Notes: a model not told the origin generated them from the letters alone. Positions 46,660 to 56,515 are shown, counted from the stretch's first letter. The stretch is DNA of 64,000 nucleotides from an uncultured Collinsella sp. (GCA_900540875.1 UQHT01000011.1:4404-68403); one strand, 5' to 3'. Numbers and translations: made by a program.

Positions 46660-48054
46660 ATGACCCAGGAGACGGTTACGAACGGCACTGAAGCCCTGTT
46701 CACTCGCGAAGGCATGCCTCCCGTTAAGGAAATGATCCCGTGTGCCCTTCAGCACGTACTGGCATCGTTTGCCGGCATCATTACCCCAGCGGTCATCATG
46801 GCCGGCGTCTACGGCTTTAATAGCCAGCAGAGCACCGACATCATCCAGGTCGCGCTCATTCTTTCGGCGATCGATACGGCCCTTCAGGCCTTCGCTCCCT
46901 TCCGTCGCATCGGCGGCGGCCTGCCCATCGTCATGGGCGTTTCGTTCGCGTTCCTGCCGGCTCTGCAGGCCATGGGTGCCTCGGGCTTTAGCTTTGGTGC
47001 GCTGCTGGGCGGCGAGATCGTCGGCGGCGCCGTCGCGGTCCTCTTTGGTCTGGCCTACAGCAAGATCAAGTGGCTGTTCCCGCCCGTCGTGACCGGTACG
47101 GTCATCTTCTCCATCGGCGTTTCGCTGTATCCCACGGCCGTCAAGTATATGGCCGGCGGTATGGGTACGCCGCTGTGGGGCACTCCGCAGGCCTGGTGCG
47201 TCGCTCTTATCACCTTCGCCGTGGTCTTTGCGCTCGCCAACTTTGGCAAGGGCACGCTCAAGCTGGGATCCGTGTTCTTTGGCATGATCGTTGGCATGAT
47301 CGTTTCGATCCCCTTTGGCATGATCGACTTCTCCAGCGTCGCCACCGCTCAGGTCTTCGCCCTTCCCAAGCTCATGCCCTACGCGCTCGAGTTTGATCCC
47401 GAAGTCTGCATTACCCTCGCTGTTGTGTTCCCCATGGTTGCCATCCAGGTTATCGGTGACGTCTCCGCCGCCTGCCTGGGCTCCATCGACCGTATGCCCA
47501 CCGAGCGCGAGCTCTCCGGCGCTATCGTGTCCCAGGGCCTCACCTCTATGGTCGGCGGCCTGCTGGGCGGTCTTCCCACCAGCGCCCTTGGCCAGAACGT
47601 GGGCATCATCTGCTCCAACAAGGTCGTCAACAAGTGGGTCTTTGTGATCATCGCGGCCGTCTTTGCCATCGCCGGTCTGTTCCCGCAGCTCTCTGCCGTC
47701 CTTTCCGCTATCCCGCAGCCCGTTATCGGCGGCGCGACCGTCGGCGTCTTTGGCACCATCACCATGAACGGCGTGCGCATGTTCACCCGCGAGGGCCTCA
47801 CGCAGCGCACTACCACCATCGTCGGCACCTCCGTCGTCTTTGGCCTGGGTATCTGGATGGCCAGCGGTTGCCTTGCCGGCGAGGGTATGCCCGCCTGGGT
47901 GTCCACCGTCATCGGCTCCAATGCCGTGACCCCCACCGCCATCATGGCCATTGTCCTTAACCTGATCCTTCCGCAGACGCCGGTCGTGGCTCAGCACATC
48001 GATGCTGCCAAGGACGCTGCCGTGGATCTGGTCTTGCCCGAGAGCAAGAAGTAA
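46660..48054 (+). CDS. NCS2-family purine/xanthine permease
   Basis: This 464-residue membrane protein is predicted to import xanthine, urate or a related purine with protons. The NCS2 signature GGLPTSALGQNVGII is near residue 308, and there are about 12-14 hydrophobic segments. The ATG at 46660 is chosen over an earlier in-frame start because the upstream segment holds the promoter-like motif. It leads a cluster with ssnA, ygfK and xdhD homologues, similar to the E. coli order that also includes a purine permease. Confidence 0.92.
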   Translation: MTQETVTNGTEALFTREGMPPVKEMIPCALQHVLASFAGIITPAVIMAGVYGFNSQQSTDIIQVALILSAIDTALQAFAPFRRIGGGLPIVMGVSFAFLPALQAMGASGFSFGALLGGEIVGGAVAVLFGLAYSKIKWLFPPVVTGTVIFSIGVSLYPTAVKYMAGGMGTPLWGTPQAWCVALITFAVVFALANFGKGTLKLGSVFFGMIVGMIVSIPFGMIDFSSVATAQVFALPKLMPYALEFDPEVCITLAVVFPMVAIQVIGDVSAACLGSIDRMPTERELSGAIVSQGLTSMVGGLLGGLPTSALGQNVGIICSNKVVNKWVFVIIAAVFAIAGLFPQLSAVLSAIPQPVIGGATVGVFGTITMNGVRMFTREGLTQRTTTIVGTSVVFGLGIWMASGCLAGEGMPAWVSTVIGSNAVTPTAIMAIVLNLILPQTPVVAQHIDAAKDAAVDLVLPESKK

Positions 48055-48070
48055 CCAATTCGGTGCTATT

Positions 48071-48145
48071 CGTCGGCGGACGCATCGCCTCGTCCGCCGA
48101 CGTCATGCGGCGCCAAGCCGCACTTCAAAGGGTTTGTCCCTTTGG
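48071..48145. repeat. Three hairpins in the permease-ssnA spacer
   Basis: CGTCGGCGGACG/CGTCCGCCGACG (48071-48102) is a perfect 12-bp stem. GCGGC/GCCGC (48107-48121) and CAAAGGG/CCCTTTG (48127-48145) follow. None has a T-tract. They may lower readthrough or stabilise RNA ends within the operon. Confidence 0.6.
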
Positions 48146-48249
48146 TGAAGCGTTGACGGGAGAGGGCCCGTTTCCGGTGTAGGCCGGCGCTTCGCACTCC
48201 GCTATGTCAGAGGTGTCAAACCCCGCCCCTGATGTTGAAGGGAGCATTC

Positions 48250-49605
48250 ATGCTTCTGGTCGCTAACGGTTCCGTCTTTACCCGCAACGCTCAGGCCCCG
48301 TTCATTCCCAACGGTGCGGTCGCCATTGACGGAGATACGATCGTCGAAGTGGGCCTCGAGCTCGAGCTCAAGGCCAAGTACCCGGATGCCGAGTACGTCG
48401 ATGCCCAGGGCAACCTCATCATGCCCGGACTCATCAACTGCCACACCCACATCTACTCGGGTCTGGCCCGTGGCCTTGCCATTAAGGGCTGCAACCCCAC
48501 CAACTTCCTGGAGAATCTTGAGCAGCAGTGGTGGAAGATCGACGATAACCTGACGCTCGACGGTACCAAGGCCAGCGCCTATGCCACAATCCTTGACTCC
48601 ATCCGCGATGGCGTCACCACGATCTTCGATCACCATGCGAGCTTCTGCGAGATCCCGGGAAGCCTCTTTACCATTAAGGATGCAGCTCAGGAGCTGGGCA
48701 TGCGTTCGTGCCTGTGCTACGAGGTCTCCGATCGCCGCGGCCAGGAAAAATGCGACCAGGCCATTGCCGAGAACGCCGAATTTGCCCAGTGGGCCGCCAA
48801 GGAGCGTCGCGATAACGACAACCACATGATCGCCGCCATGTTTGGCGGACATGCCACCTTTACGCTTTCGGACGAGACCATGGACAAGATGGCCGAGGCC
48901 AACAATGGCCTGACCGGCTTCCACATCCATGTGTGTGAGGGCATGAATGACGTGTGGGATTCCCGCCTCAACCGCGGCGGCATCAGCCCCGTCGAGCGCC
49001 TGCTGCAGCACAACCTGCTGGGTCCCGACACCATGCTCGGCCACTGCATCCACGTGACGCCTGCCGAGATGGATATCGTCAAGGAGTCCGGCACCTGGCT
49101 CGTCAACAACCCCGAATCCAATATGGGCAACGCCGTGGGCTGCGCCCCCGTGCTCGAGTTCTTCCGCCGCGGCATCCCCGTGTGCATGGGCACCGACGCC
49201 TACACCCACGACATGCTCGAGAGCCTCAAGGTCTTTCTGATCATTCAGCGCCACAACGCCGCCATGCCCAACGTGGGCTGGTGCGAGGCCATGACGATGC
49301 TGTTCGAGAACAACGCCAAGATGGCGAGCAAGTACTTCGATCGCAAGCTCGGCGTGCTCGAGGCCGGCGCTGCCGCCGATGTCATCGTCATGGACTACAA
49401 GCCCTTTACGCCGCTGAGCGAGGAGAATATCGACGGCCACATGCTCTTTGGCATGATGGGCAAAAACTGCCGCACCACCATCATCAACGGCCGCGTCCTG
49501 TACAAGGATCGTGAGTTCGTTGGGATTGATGAGGACAAGATCAACGCGTGGACCATGGCCGAGTCCAAGAAGCTCTGGAGCACGCTCAACGATCGCGTGT
49601 ACTAA
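48250..49605 (+). CDS. ssnA: SsnA-like amidohydrolase
   Basis: This 451-residue metal-dependent hydrolase has the metal ligands in NCHTHIYSG, GFHIHVCEG, GHCIHVTP and GTDAYTHD. It matches the SsnA group by length and by neighbours; relatives deaminate or open nitrogen heterocycles. In gut bacteria ssnA, ygfK and xdhD homologues are linked to anaerobic purine or urate breakdown. The exact reaction of SsnA is not settled. GAAGGGAGC precedes ATG 48250. Confidence 0.85.
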   Translation: MLLVANGSVFTRNAQAPFIPNGAVAIDGDTIVEVGLELELKAKYPDAEYVDAQGNLIMPGLINCHTHIYSGLARGLAIKGCNPTNFLENLEQQWWKIDDNLTLDGTKASAYATILDSIRDGVTTIFDHHASFCEIPGSLFTIKDAAQELGMRSCLCYEVSDRRGQEKCDQAIAENAEFAQWAAKERRDNDNHMIAAMFGGHATFTLSDETMDKMAEANNGLTGFHIHVCEGMNDVWDSRLNRGGISPVERLLQHNLLGPDTMLGHCIHVTPAEMDIVKESGTWLVNNPESNMGNAVGCAPVLEFFRRGIPVCMGTDAYTHDMLESLKVFLIIQRHNAAMPNVGWCEAMTMLFENNAKMASKYFDRKLGVLEAGAAADVIVMDYKPFTPLSEENIDGHMLFGMMGKNCRTTIINGRVLYKDREFVGIDEDKINAWTMAESKKLWSTLNDRVY

Positions 49606-49621
49606 TTCCAATTGGAGATTC

Positions 49622-49657
49622 GCGCGCGTCGGATGTTTCGCCGCATCCGACGCGCGC
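49622..49657. repeat. GC-rich hairpin between ssnA and ygfK
   Basis: GCGCGCGTCGGATG / CATCCGACGCGCGC is a perfect 14-bp stem with an 8-base loop. No T-tract follows. Further GC-rich pairing (CGCCCG/CGGGCG) continues to about 49736. This is another REP-like spacer in the same operon. Confidence 0.6.
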
Positions 49658-49755
49658 ATAGGCGGCCTCCGCGGGGTCGCCGGCGCTGTGCTAGCGCTAC
49701 ACCGTATTTGCGCCCGCCGCGCGGTCTCGCCGGGCGTTACAGAGAGGAGCTCACT

Positions 49756-52755
49756 ATGAGCGACATCATGAGGCCGATCCCGTTTTCGCAGCTGATGAAC
49801 TGGATCATCGAGGAGCACAAGACCCAGGACGCCATCTTTGGCGTGCGTAAGATGGTCACGACCAACCAGGAGGGTGCGCTTCCCATTTTTGACGAGCGCA
49901 TCGAGACTCCGTTTGGCCCGGCTGCCGGTCCCAATACGCAGCTGGCCCAGAACATCGTGGCCTCTTATGTGGCCGGTTCTCGCTTCTTTGAGCTCAAGAC
50001 CGTCCAGGTTATGGACGGCGAGGAGCTCTCCAAGTGCGTCAACAAGCCCTGCATCGTGGCTCAGGACGAGTGCTACAACTGCGAATGGTCGACCGAGCTC
50101 GAGGTTCCGCAGGCCTTTGCCGAGTACGTGAAGGCATGGTTTGCCTGCCACCTGATCGCTCGCGAGTACGGTCTGGGCAGCCCGGACGGCTTTGTCTTCA
50201 ACATGTCCGTGGGCTATGACCTGGAGGGCATTAAGAGCCCCAAGGTCGACGCCTACATCGAGGGCATGAAGGATGCCAGCGGCTCCGACGTCTGGAACGA
50301 GTGCCGTGCCTGGGCACTCGCCAACCTGGACAAGTTTGAGCATGTCGACGCCGCGTTTGTCGAGTCCATTCCGGCGCGCGTGTCCAACTCCATCACCGAG
50401 TCCACGCTGCATGGCTGCCCGCCCGCCGAGATCGAGCGCATCGCGACCTACCTCATCACCGAGAAGGGCCTCAACACCTACATCAAGTGCAACCCCACGC
50501 TGCTGGGCTATGAGTTTGCCCGCCAGCGTCTGAACGAGCTGGGCTTTGACTACATCGTCTTTGATGATACGCACTTCCGCGAGGACCTGCAGTGGGCCGA
50601 CGCCGTGCCCATGTTCGAGCGCCTGATTGCCCTGTGCGCCGAGCGCGGCCTGGAGTTTGGCGTCAAGCTGACCAACACGTTCCCCGTCGACGTGACGAGG
50701 AACGAGCTGCCTTCCACCGAGATGTACATGTCCGGCCGTTCGCTGTTCTCACTGACCATCGAGGCCGCCCGCCGCATTACCGAGCAGTTCGATGGCAAGC
50801 TGCGCATCAGCTACTCCGGCGGTGCCACGGTCTACAACATCCGCGCTCTGTACGATGCCGGTATTTGGCCCGTTACCCTGGCGACCGACGTGCTCAAGCC
50901 CGGTGGCTACGAGCGCTTTAGCCAGATGGCCGGCGAGTTTACCGACCTGGATGGCAAGCCGTTCGCGGGCGTCTCTCTCGAGGCCGTGACCGCGATCCAG
51001 ACCGACTCGCTCACCAACCCGCTCTATAAGAAGCCGCTGCGCCCGCTGCCCGACCGCAAGGTCGCCGGCAAGAGCCCGCTTTCCGACTGCTTTACCACGC
51101 CGTGCCGCACGAGCTGTCCCATCCAGCAGGATATTCCTGCCTACCTGGCGGCTGTTGACGAGGGCCGCTACGAGGACGCACTCAACATCATCATCGAACG
51201 CAACGCCCTGCCGTTCATTACCGGCACCATCTGCCCGCATCCCTGCGGCCGTGCCTGCGAGCGTGCATTTTACGAGCCCGAGGGCGCCCAGATTCGCGCC
51301 AGCAAGCTCAAGGCCGCCCGCGAGGCCATGACCGCCGTGCTGCCCAAGCTGCGCGCCCAGGCTATCGCCAACGACGGTGAGCGCAACGTTGCCGTTATCG
51401 GCGGCGGCCCGGCCGGCCTGGCGACGGCGTTCTTCCTGACGCGCGCCGGCGTGCCCGTCACCATCTTTGAGGCCCGCGATTCGCTCGGCGGCGTGGTCCG
51501 TCACGTGATCCCCGAGTTCCGCATCTCGAGCGACGATATCTCCCACGATGCCGAGCTCTGCCTGGCCTTTGGCGCCAAGGTTCAGCTTAACGCCCGCGTG
51601 GAGTCCATTGACGAGCTCAAGGCCCAGGGCTTTACCGACGTTGTCGTGGCCACCGGTGCCTGGATGCCCGGTTCCGCTGGTTTGGGCGAGGGTGCCGAGC
51701 TCGACGTGTTGGAGTTCCTCGAGGCCGCCAAGAAGGGCGAGAAGCTCGAGCTGGGCAAGGACGTCGTGGTCATTGGCGCCGGCAATACCGCCATGGACGC
51801 GGCCCGCGTGGCCAAGCGCCTTGCTGGCGTGAAGAACGTGCGCCTGGTGTATCGCCGCACCAAGAAGCAGATGCCCGCCGACGAGGAAGAGCTCGATCTT
51901 GCTCTTGCCGACGGCGTTGAGTTCTGCGAGCTGCTGGCGCCCAAGGCGCTCAACGGCGCCGTGCTGACCTGCGACGTCATGGAACTTGGCGAGCCGGATG
52001 CAAGCGGCCGTCGCAGCCCCGTCGCCACGGGCGAGACCGTCGAGCTTTCCGCCACCACGGTGATCTGCGCCGTGGGCGAGGGCATCGATGCCAGCCTGTA
52101 CGACGCCGCGGGCGTCGAGCACGACCGTCGCGGCCGCCTTGCCGCCACCTCCACCGGCGTCGAGGGCGTCTGGGCTGCCGGTGACTGCCGCCGCGGTCCC
52201 GCTACCGTGGTCGAGGCTATCGCCGACGCCGCCGAGGTCGCCCGTGCCATTGCCGGCGTGGACTTTAACAAGTACGCCGACTGCAACGAGCAGGCCGGCC
52301 GCGAGGACACCTGCTACGAGCGCAAGGGATCGCTGTGCCGCGACAAGCGCAACTGCACCAAGACCCGCTGCCTGGGCTGCGGCTCGGTGTGCGAGGTCTG
52401 CTGCGATGTGTGCCCCAACCGCGCCAACGTGGCAATTAAGGTGCCGGGCCTGGCCAAGCATCAGGTGGTACATGTCGACGGCATGTGCAACGAGTGCGGC
52501 AACTGCGCCGTGTTCTGCCCCTACCAGGAGGGTCGTCCCTACAAGGACAAGCTCACCCTGTTCTGGAGCGATCAGGACATGGAGAACTCCGAGAACGAGG
52601 GCTTCCTGGCCGTGGACGAGGACCACTTTAAGGTCCGCGTCGCCGGCACGGTCCGCACCGTCTCGGTCGATGCCGTCAACACCGGTCTGCCCGAGGCCGT
52701 CCGCCTGACCATCAAGGCCGTGCGCGACAGCTATCCGTATCTCCTTAAGAAATAG
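49756..52755 (+). CDS. ygfK: YgfK-like flavo-iron-sulfur oxidoreductase subunit
   Basis: This 999-residue protein has a TIM-barrel, dihydroorotate-dehydrogenase-like N-terminal part (about 1-430). A GltD-like part follows, with Cys clusters in TPCRTSCPIQ and CPHPCGRACE, an FAD motif VAVIGGGPAGLATAF and an NAD(P)H motif VVVIGAGNTAMDAARV. A Cys-rich tail (CLGCGSVCEVCCDVCP and CNECGNCAVFCPY) can bind two [4Fe-4S] clusters. It is often named a selenate reductase subunit, but the context suggests electron transfer to or from the XdhD-type enzyme. ATG 49756 follows GAGAGGAGC. Confidence 0.87.
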   Translation: MSDIMRPIPFSQLMNWIIEEHKTQDAIFGVRKMVTTNQEGALPIFDERIETPFGPAAGPNTQLAQNIVASYVAGSRFFELKTVQVMDGEELSKCVNKPCIVAQDECYNCEWSTELEVPQAFAEYVKAWFACHLIAREYGLGSPDGFVFNMSVGYDLEGIKSPKVDAYIEGMKDASGSDVWNECRAWALANLDKFEHVDAAFVESIPARVSNSITESTLHGCPPAEIERIATYLITEKGLNTYIKCNPTLLGYEFARQRLNELGFDYIVFDDTHFREDLQWADAVPMFERLIALCAERGLEFGVKLTNTFPVDVTRNELPSTEMYMSGRSLFSLTIEAARRITEQFDGKLRISYSGGATVYNIRALYDAGIWPVTLATDVLKPGGYERFSQMAGEFTDLDGKPFAGVSLEAVTAIQTDSLTNPLYKKPLRPLPDRKVAGKSPLSDCFTTPCRTSCPIQQDIPAYLAAVDEGRYEDALNIIIERNALPFITGTICPHPCGRACERAFYEPEGAQIRASKLKAAREAMTAVLPKLRAQAIANDGERNVAVIGGGPAGLATAFFLTRAGVPVTIFEARDSLGGVVRHVIPEFRISSDDISHDAELCLAFGAKVQLNARVESIDELKAQGFTDVVVATGAWMPGSAGLGEGAELDVLEFLEAAKKGEKLELGKDVVVIGAGNTAMDAARVAKRLAGVKNVRLVYRRTKKQMPADEEELDLALADGVEFCELLAPKALNGAVLTCDVMELGEPDASGRRSPVATGETVELSATTVICAVGEGIDASLYDAAGVEHDRRGRLAATSTGVEGVWAAGDCRRGPATVVEAIADAAEVARAIAGVDFNKYADCNEQAGREDTCYERKGSLCRDKRNCTKTRCLGCGSVCEVCCDVCPNRANVAIKVPGLAKHQVVHVDGMCNECGNCAVFCPYQEGRPYKDKLTLFWSDQDMENSENEGFLAVDEDHFKVRVAGTVRTVSVDAVNTGLPEAVRLTIKAVRDSYPYLLKK

Positions 52756-52766
52756 GCGAGTCTCTT

Positions 52767-53246
52767 ATGGCCAAATCCATTCAACATAACGTGGCCTACG
52801 TTGCCTGCGGAAGCGGTTGCGCCTCCGCAGGCGGCGACGCCCGCTGCAGCGAAGGCTGCATTGGCTGTGGCGCCTGTGTCACGGCCTGTCCCCACGGCGC
52901 CATTGCACTGATTGATGGCATCGCCCGCGTGGACCGCTCCAAGTGCACGGGCTGTGGCCTGTGCGGCATGGCGTGCCCGCAGCGCGTGATTGCCTTTGTT
53001 CCCGGCTACCAGAACATCCTGGTGCGCTGCAACAACACCGATAAGGGCGCCATCGCCCGCAAGATTTGCGACACGAGCTGCATCGGTTGCGGCATGTGCG
53101 CCAAAAAATGCCCTGCCGGCGCTATCCGCATCGAGGACAACTGTGCCCACATCGACGGTGCGGACTGCCTGTCGTGCGGCATGTGCGCCGTCGTTTGCCC
53201 GCATGGCGCCATCCACGACCGCACCGGCATCGCCGCCGGCGTGTAG
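52767..53246 (+). CDS. Ferredoxin-like protein with four [4Fe-4S] motifs
   Basis: This 159-residue protein has four CxxCxxCxxxC motifs: CIGCGACVTACPHG, CTGCGLCGMACP, CIGCGMCAKKCPAG and CLSCGMCAVVCPHG. No transmembrane segment is present, so it is a soluble electron carrier. It is encoded 11 bases after ygfK and 12 bases before the xdhD-like gene and probably wires the two together. It resembles RnfB or HydN ferredoxin modules, but a name is not warranted. Confidence 0.88.
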   Translation: MAKSIQHNVAYVACGSGCASAGGDARCSEGCIGCGACVTACPHGAIALIDGIARVDRSKCTGCGLCGMACPQRVIAFVPGYQNILVRCNNTDKGAIARKICDTSCIGCGMCAKKCPAGAIRIEDNCAHIDGADCLSCGMCAVVCPHGAIHDRTGIAAGV

Positions 53247-53258
53247 AAGGGAATCACC

Positions 53259-56036
53259 ATGGCACAGGAATTCACTTTTACCGTTAACGGCGTCGAGCAC
53301 ACGACGACCCAAAACAAACCGCTGCTGCGCTACCTGCGCGACGACCTGCACATCCATTCCGCCAAGGACGGCTGCTCCGAGGGTGCTTGCGGCACCTGCA
53401 CCATTCATGTGGACGGTGCGGCCGTCAAGGCCTGCGTGCTGACCACCGCCCTTGCCGCCGGCCGCAACATCGTGACTGTCGAGGGCCTGCCCGAGGACGT
53501 GCGCGAGGCCTTTGTGTACGCCTTTGGCGCCGTGGGCGCCGTGCAGTGCGGTTTTTGCATCCCCGGTATGGTCATGGCAGGCGCGGCGCTGATCGCCGAG
53601 GACCCCGAGCCCACCGAGGAGCAGATCAAGTACGCCATCCGCGGCAACGTCTGCCGCTGCACCGGCTACAAGAAGATTATTGAGGGCATTTCGCTGGCCG
53701 CTGCGGTGCTCCGCGGCGAAAAGCAGATCGACGAGGACCTGGAGCGCGGCGACGACTACGGCGTGGGCAAGCGCGCCTTCCGTATCGACGTGCGCAAGAA
53801 GGTACTCGGCGAGGGCAAGTACCCCGATGACATCGACGAGCTCGATCAGCCGGGCCTGACCTATGCCAGCGCCGTGCGCTCCAAGTATCCGCGCGCCCGT
53901 GTGCTTTCCATCGACACCTCCAAGGCCGAGGCCCTGCCCGGTGTGGTGGGCATCCTGCGCGCCGAGGATGTGCCGGTCAACCAGGTCGGCCACCTTATCC
54001 AGGATTGGGACGTCATGATCGCCCAGGGCGATATCACCCGCTGCGTGGGCGATGCCATTGTGCTGGTGGTTGCCGAGGACGAGGCGACGCTCGAGAAGGC
54101 CAAGAAGCTCGTAAAGATCGATTACGAGCCGCTGGAGCCCGTGCGTAACATTGTCGAGGCCAGGGCTGCCGACGCCCCGCGCCTGCACGACAGTTTCTTT
54201 GCCTTTGGCAACACGGTGGAGCTCAAGGACAACGTGTGCCAGAGCCGTCACGTGACGCGCGGCGACGCCGCCAAGGCGCTGGCAGAGAGCGCGTTCACCG
54301 TGACGCAGCGCTTTACCACGCCCTTTACCGAGCATGCCTTCTTGGAGCCCGAGTGCGCCGTCGCCTTCCCGTACAAGAACGGCGTCAAGGTGCAGTCGAC
54401 CGACCAGGGTGCCTACGACACGCGCAAAGAGTGTGCCCACATGTTTGGCTGGGACAATGAGCCCGAGCGCGTGGTCGTCGAGACCATGCTCGTGGGCGGC
54501 GGCTTTGGCGGTAAGGAGGACGTTTCGGTCCAGCACCTGGCCGCGCTCGCCGCCTATAAGCTCCAGCGTCCTGTGAAGTGCAAGCTCACGCGTGCCGAGT
54601 CGCTCGCGTTCCATCCCAAGCGCCACGCCATGGACGGCACCTTTACGCTGGGCTGCGACGCCGAGGGCAACTTTACCGGTCTGGACTGCGAGATCAACTT
54701 TGATACCGGCGCCTACGCGTCGCTGTGCGGCCCGGTGCTCGAGCGCGCCTGCACGCATGCCGTCGGCCCCTACAAGTACCAGAACACCGACATCCGCGGC
54801 TTTGGCTACTACACCAACAACCCGCCCGCCGGCGCGTACCGAGGCTTTGGCGTTTGCCAGTCCGAGTTTGCACTCGAGAGCCTGATTGACCTGCTGGCAG
54901 AGAAGGTCGGCCTGGACCCGTGGGAGATTCGTTACCGTAATGCCATCGAGCCGGGCGAGGTTTTGCCCAACGGCCAGATTGCCGACTGCTCCACGGCACT
55001 TAAGGAGACGCTGCTCGAGGTCAAGGATGCCTACTACGCGCATCCCGGCCACGCCGGCATTGCCTGCGCCATGAAGAACGCAGGCGTGGGCGTGGGCCTG
55101 CCCGATGCCGGTCGCTGCAAGATTCGTATCGAGGATGGCCGCGCCGTGGTCTATGCCGCCACGTCCGACATCGGCCAGGGCTGCAACACCGTCTTTTTGC
55201 AGGACGTTGCCGAGGCGTGCGGTCTGCCGCTGAGCTGCATCGCCAACGGCGAGTGCTCTACCGAGAACGCTCCCGACTCCGGCACCACGTCTGGCTCGCG
55301 TCAGACGGTCGTGACCGGCGAGGCCGTGCGCGGCGCCGCCTTCCTGCTGCGCGATGCCATGCTTGGCGTCGAGGCCGGCAAGCCTGCGCCTACCGCCCCG
55401 GTGAGCGCCCATGGTGACGGCGTCAAGATCGAGTACGACGACGGTCGCGCCTATCAGCTACGCACACAGGAGCTCGTCGCCGGCCAGGGCATGCATCCTC
55501 AGGATCCCGCGGCCGCCATCAAGGCGCTCGAGGGATGCGAGTTTGGCTACGTGTATCTGGAGCCGACCGACAAACTGGGCGCCGACGTCCCCAATCCCAA
55601 GAGCCACATCTGCTACGGCTTTGCCACGCACGTGGTCATTCTGGACGATGACGGCCGCGTGAGCGAGGTCTATGCCGCGCACGATTCCGGCAAGGTGGTC
55701 AACCCCATCTCGATCCAAGGTCAGATTGAAGGCGGCGTGCTCATGGGTATGGGCTATGCGCTCACCGAGGACTGGCCGCTTAAGGACTGCGTACCCCAGG
55801 CAAGGTACGGCACGCTCGGGCTGTTCCGTGCGCCCGAGATTCCGGATATCCACGCCATCTACGTGGAGAAGGACGAACTGCTGCCCGTGGCATACGGCGG
55901 CAAGGGCATCGGCGAGATCGCAACGATCCCCACGGCGCCCGCCGTGCAGAACGCCTACCGCGCATTCGACGGCAAGCTGCGTCCGGATCTGCCCATGGTG
56001 GATACGCCGTACAGCCGCGCTCGTCACCGCGGGTAG
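53259..56036 (+). CDS. xdhD: XdhD-type molybdenum hydroxylase with fused [2Fe-2S] domain
   Basis: This 925-residue enzyme has an N-terminal [2Fe-2S] domain (CSEGACGTC), a second [2Fe-2S] site (CGFCIPG and CRCTGY), and the molybdenum-cofactor domain from about residue 165. Cofactor motifs include GGGFGGKED, AYRGFGVCQ and GQGCNTVF, with the likely catalytic Glu in GKGIGE. It belongs to the XdhD group linked to a labile selenium cofactor; no in-frame UGA is present. There is no FAD subunit gene, so the YgfK-ferredoxin pair may replace it. Substrate is inferred to be a purine. Confidence 0.88.
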   Translation: MAQEFTFTVNGVEHTTTQNKPLLRYLRDDLHIHSAKDGCSEGACGTCTIHVDGAAVKACVLTTALAAGRNIVTVEGLPEDVREAFVYAFGAVGAVQCGFCIPGMVMAGAALIAEDPEPTEEQIKYAIRGNVCRCTGYKKIIEGISLAAAVLRGEKQIDEDLERGDDYGVGKRAFRIDVRKKVLGEGKYPDDIDELDQPGLTYASAVRSKYPRARVLSIDTSKAEALPGVVGILRAEDVPVNQVGHLIQDWDVMIAQGDITRCVGDAIVLVVAEDEATLEKAKKLVKIDYEPLEPVRNIVEARAADAPRLHDSFFAFGNTVELKDNVCQSRHVTRGDAAKALAESAFTVTQRFTTPFTEHAFLEPECAVAFPYKNGVKVQSTDQGAYDTRKECAHMFGWDNEPERVVVETMLVGGGFGGKEDVSVQHLAALAAYKLQRPVKCKLTRAESLAFHPKRHAMDGTFTLGCDAEGNFTGLDCEINFDTGAYASLCGPVLERACTHAVGPYKYQNTDIRGFGYYTNNPPAGAYRGFGVCQSEFALESLIDLLAEKVGLDPWEIRYRNAIEPGEVLPNGQIADCSTALKETLLEVKDAYYAHPGHAGIACAMKNAGVGVGLPDAGRCKIRIEDGRAVVYAATSDIGQGCNTVFLQDVAEACGLPLSCIANGECSTENAPDSGTTSGSRQTVVTGEAVRGAAFLLRDAMLGVEAGKPAPTAPVSAHGDGVKIEYDDGRAYQLRTQELVAGQGMHPQDPAAAIKALEGCEFGYVYLEPTDKLGADVPNPKSHICYGFATHVVILDDDGRVSEVYAAHDSGKVVNPISIQGQIEGGVLMGMGYALTEDWPLKDCVPQARYGTLGLFRAPEIPDIHAIYVEKDELLPVAYGGKGIGEIATIPTAPAVQNAYRAFDGKLRPDLPMVDTPYSRARHRG

Positions 56037-56105
56037 AGTAGAGCGCGGACGGCCATTGCTGACGGGCTGTTCGCGCTCAACACCAACTGCATATGCTGCA
56101 CCTTT

Positions 56106-56137
56106 GGCCCCAGCTCCATCGCGAGCCGGGGCCTTTT
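56106..56137 (+). terminator. Terminator after xdhD
   Basis: GGCCCC/GGGGCC with inner GCTC/GAGC and TTTTG after it. The 3' part (GCGAGC to TTTTGTTTGGAGC) is nearly repeated at 58106-58130, at the far end of the second hairpin array. Confidence 0.85.
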
Positions 56138-56156
56138 GTTTGGAGCACCTCCACAT

Positions 56157-56490
56157 GCGGAAGCTGCGTCCCAGATTTCGGCTCCAGAATGAGACGTACT
56201 TTCCGGACGGGGCTTCAAACGGAAACCGTATCCCGGATTCGACGCTCAGAATGGGACACACTTTCCTGGACAGCCCTCAACCGGAAACTGCGTCCCAGAA
56301 TTTCGCTTCAGAGTGGGATGCCGTTTCCGGCTGAACCCTCTGCGGAAAGTTCATCCCAGAATTGACGCTCGGAGTGGGACACGGGTTCCGGATCGGCCCT
56401 CAGCGGAAAATGTATCCCAGTTTGAGCGTCTATTCCGGGATGTAGTTTCCGCTGGGCGTTCAACCGGAAAGCGTATCCCGGTTTGGTAGG
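56157..56490. repeat. Tandem hairpin array A (six units, period 61-62)
   Basis: Units begin at 56157, 56219, 56281, 56342, 56403 and 56464. Each starts near CGGAAA, then a block close to CGTCCCA, about 15 variable bases, a block close to TGGGACG, and TTTCC. The two halves pair to form a hairpin of about 45 bases, and several changes in one arm are matched in the other. The sixth unit lacks a visible right arm. No reading frame is conserved across units. Confidence 0.8.
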
Positions 56491-56515
56491 CAGGCGGGCA
56501 TAAGCTCAGCGGCCC

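Noticed and set aside
50749..52626. Long minus-strand frame opposite ygfK
   Set aside because: Same codon-bias shadow; composition is repetitive and the plus strand has clear Fe-S and FAD motifs.
52731..55412. 893-codon minus-strand frame opposite xdhD
   Set aside because: Opposite a gene with intact catalytic motifs; its own sequence shows no domain.
53259..56036. Selenocysteine (UGA) in the XdhD-type enzyme
   Set aside because: The frame is continuous without in-frame TGA; selenium in this family is thought to be a separate labile ligand.
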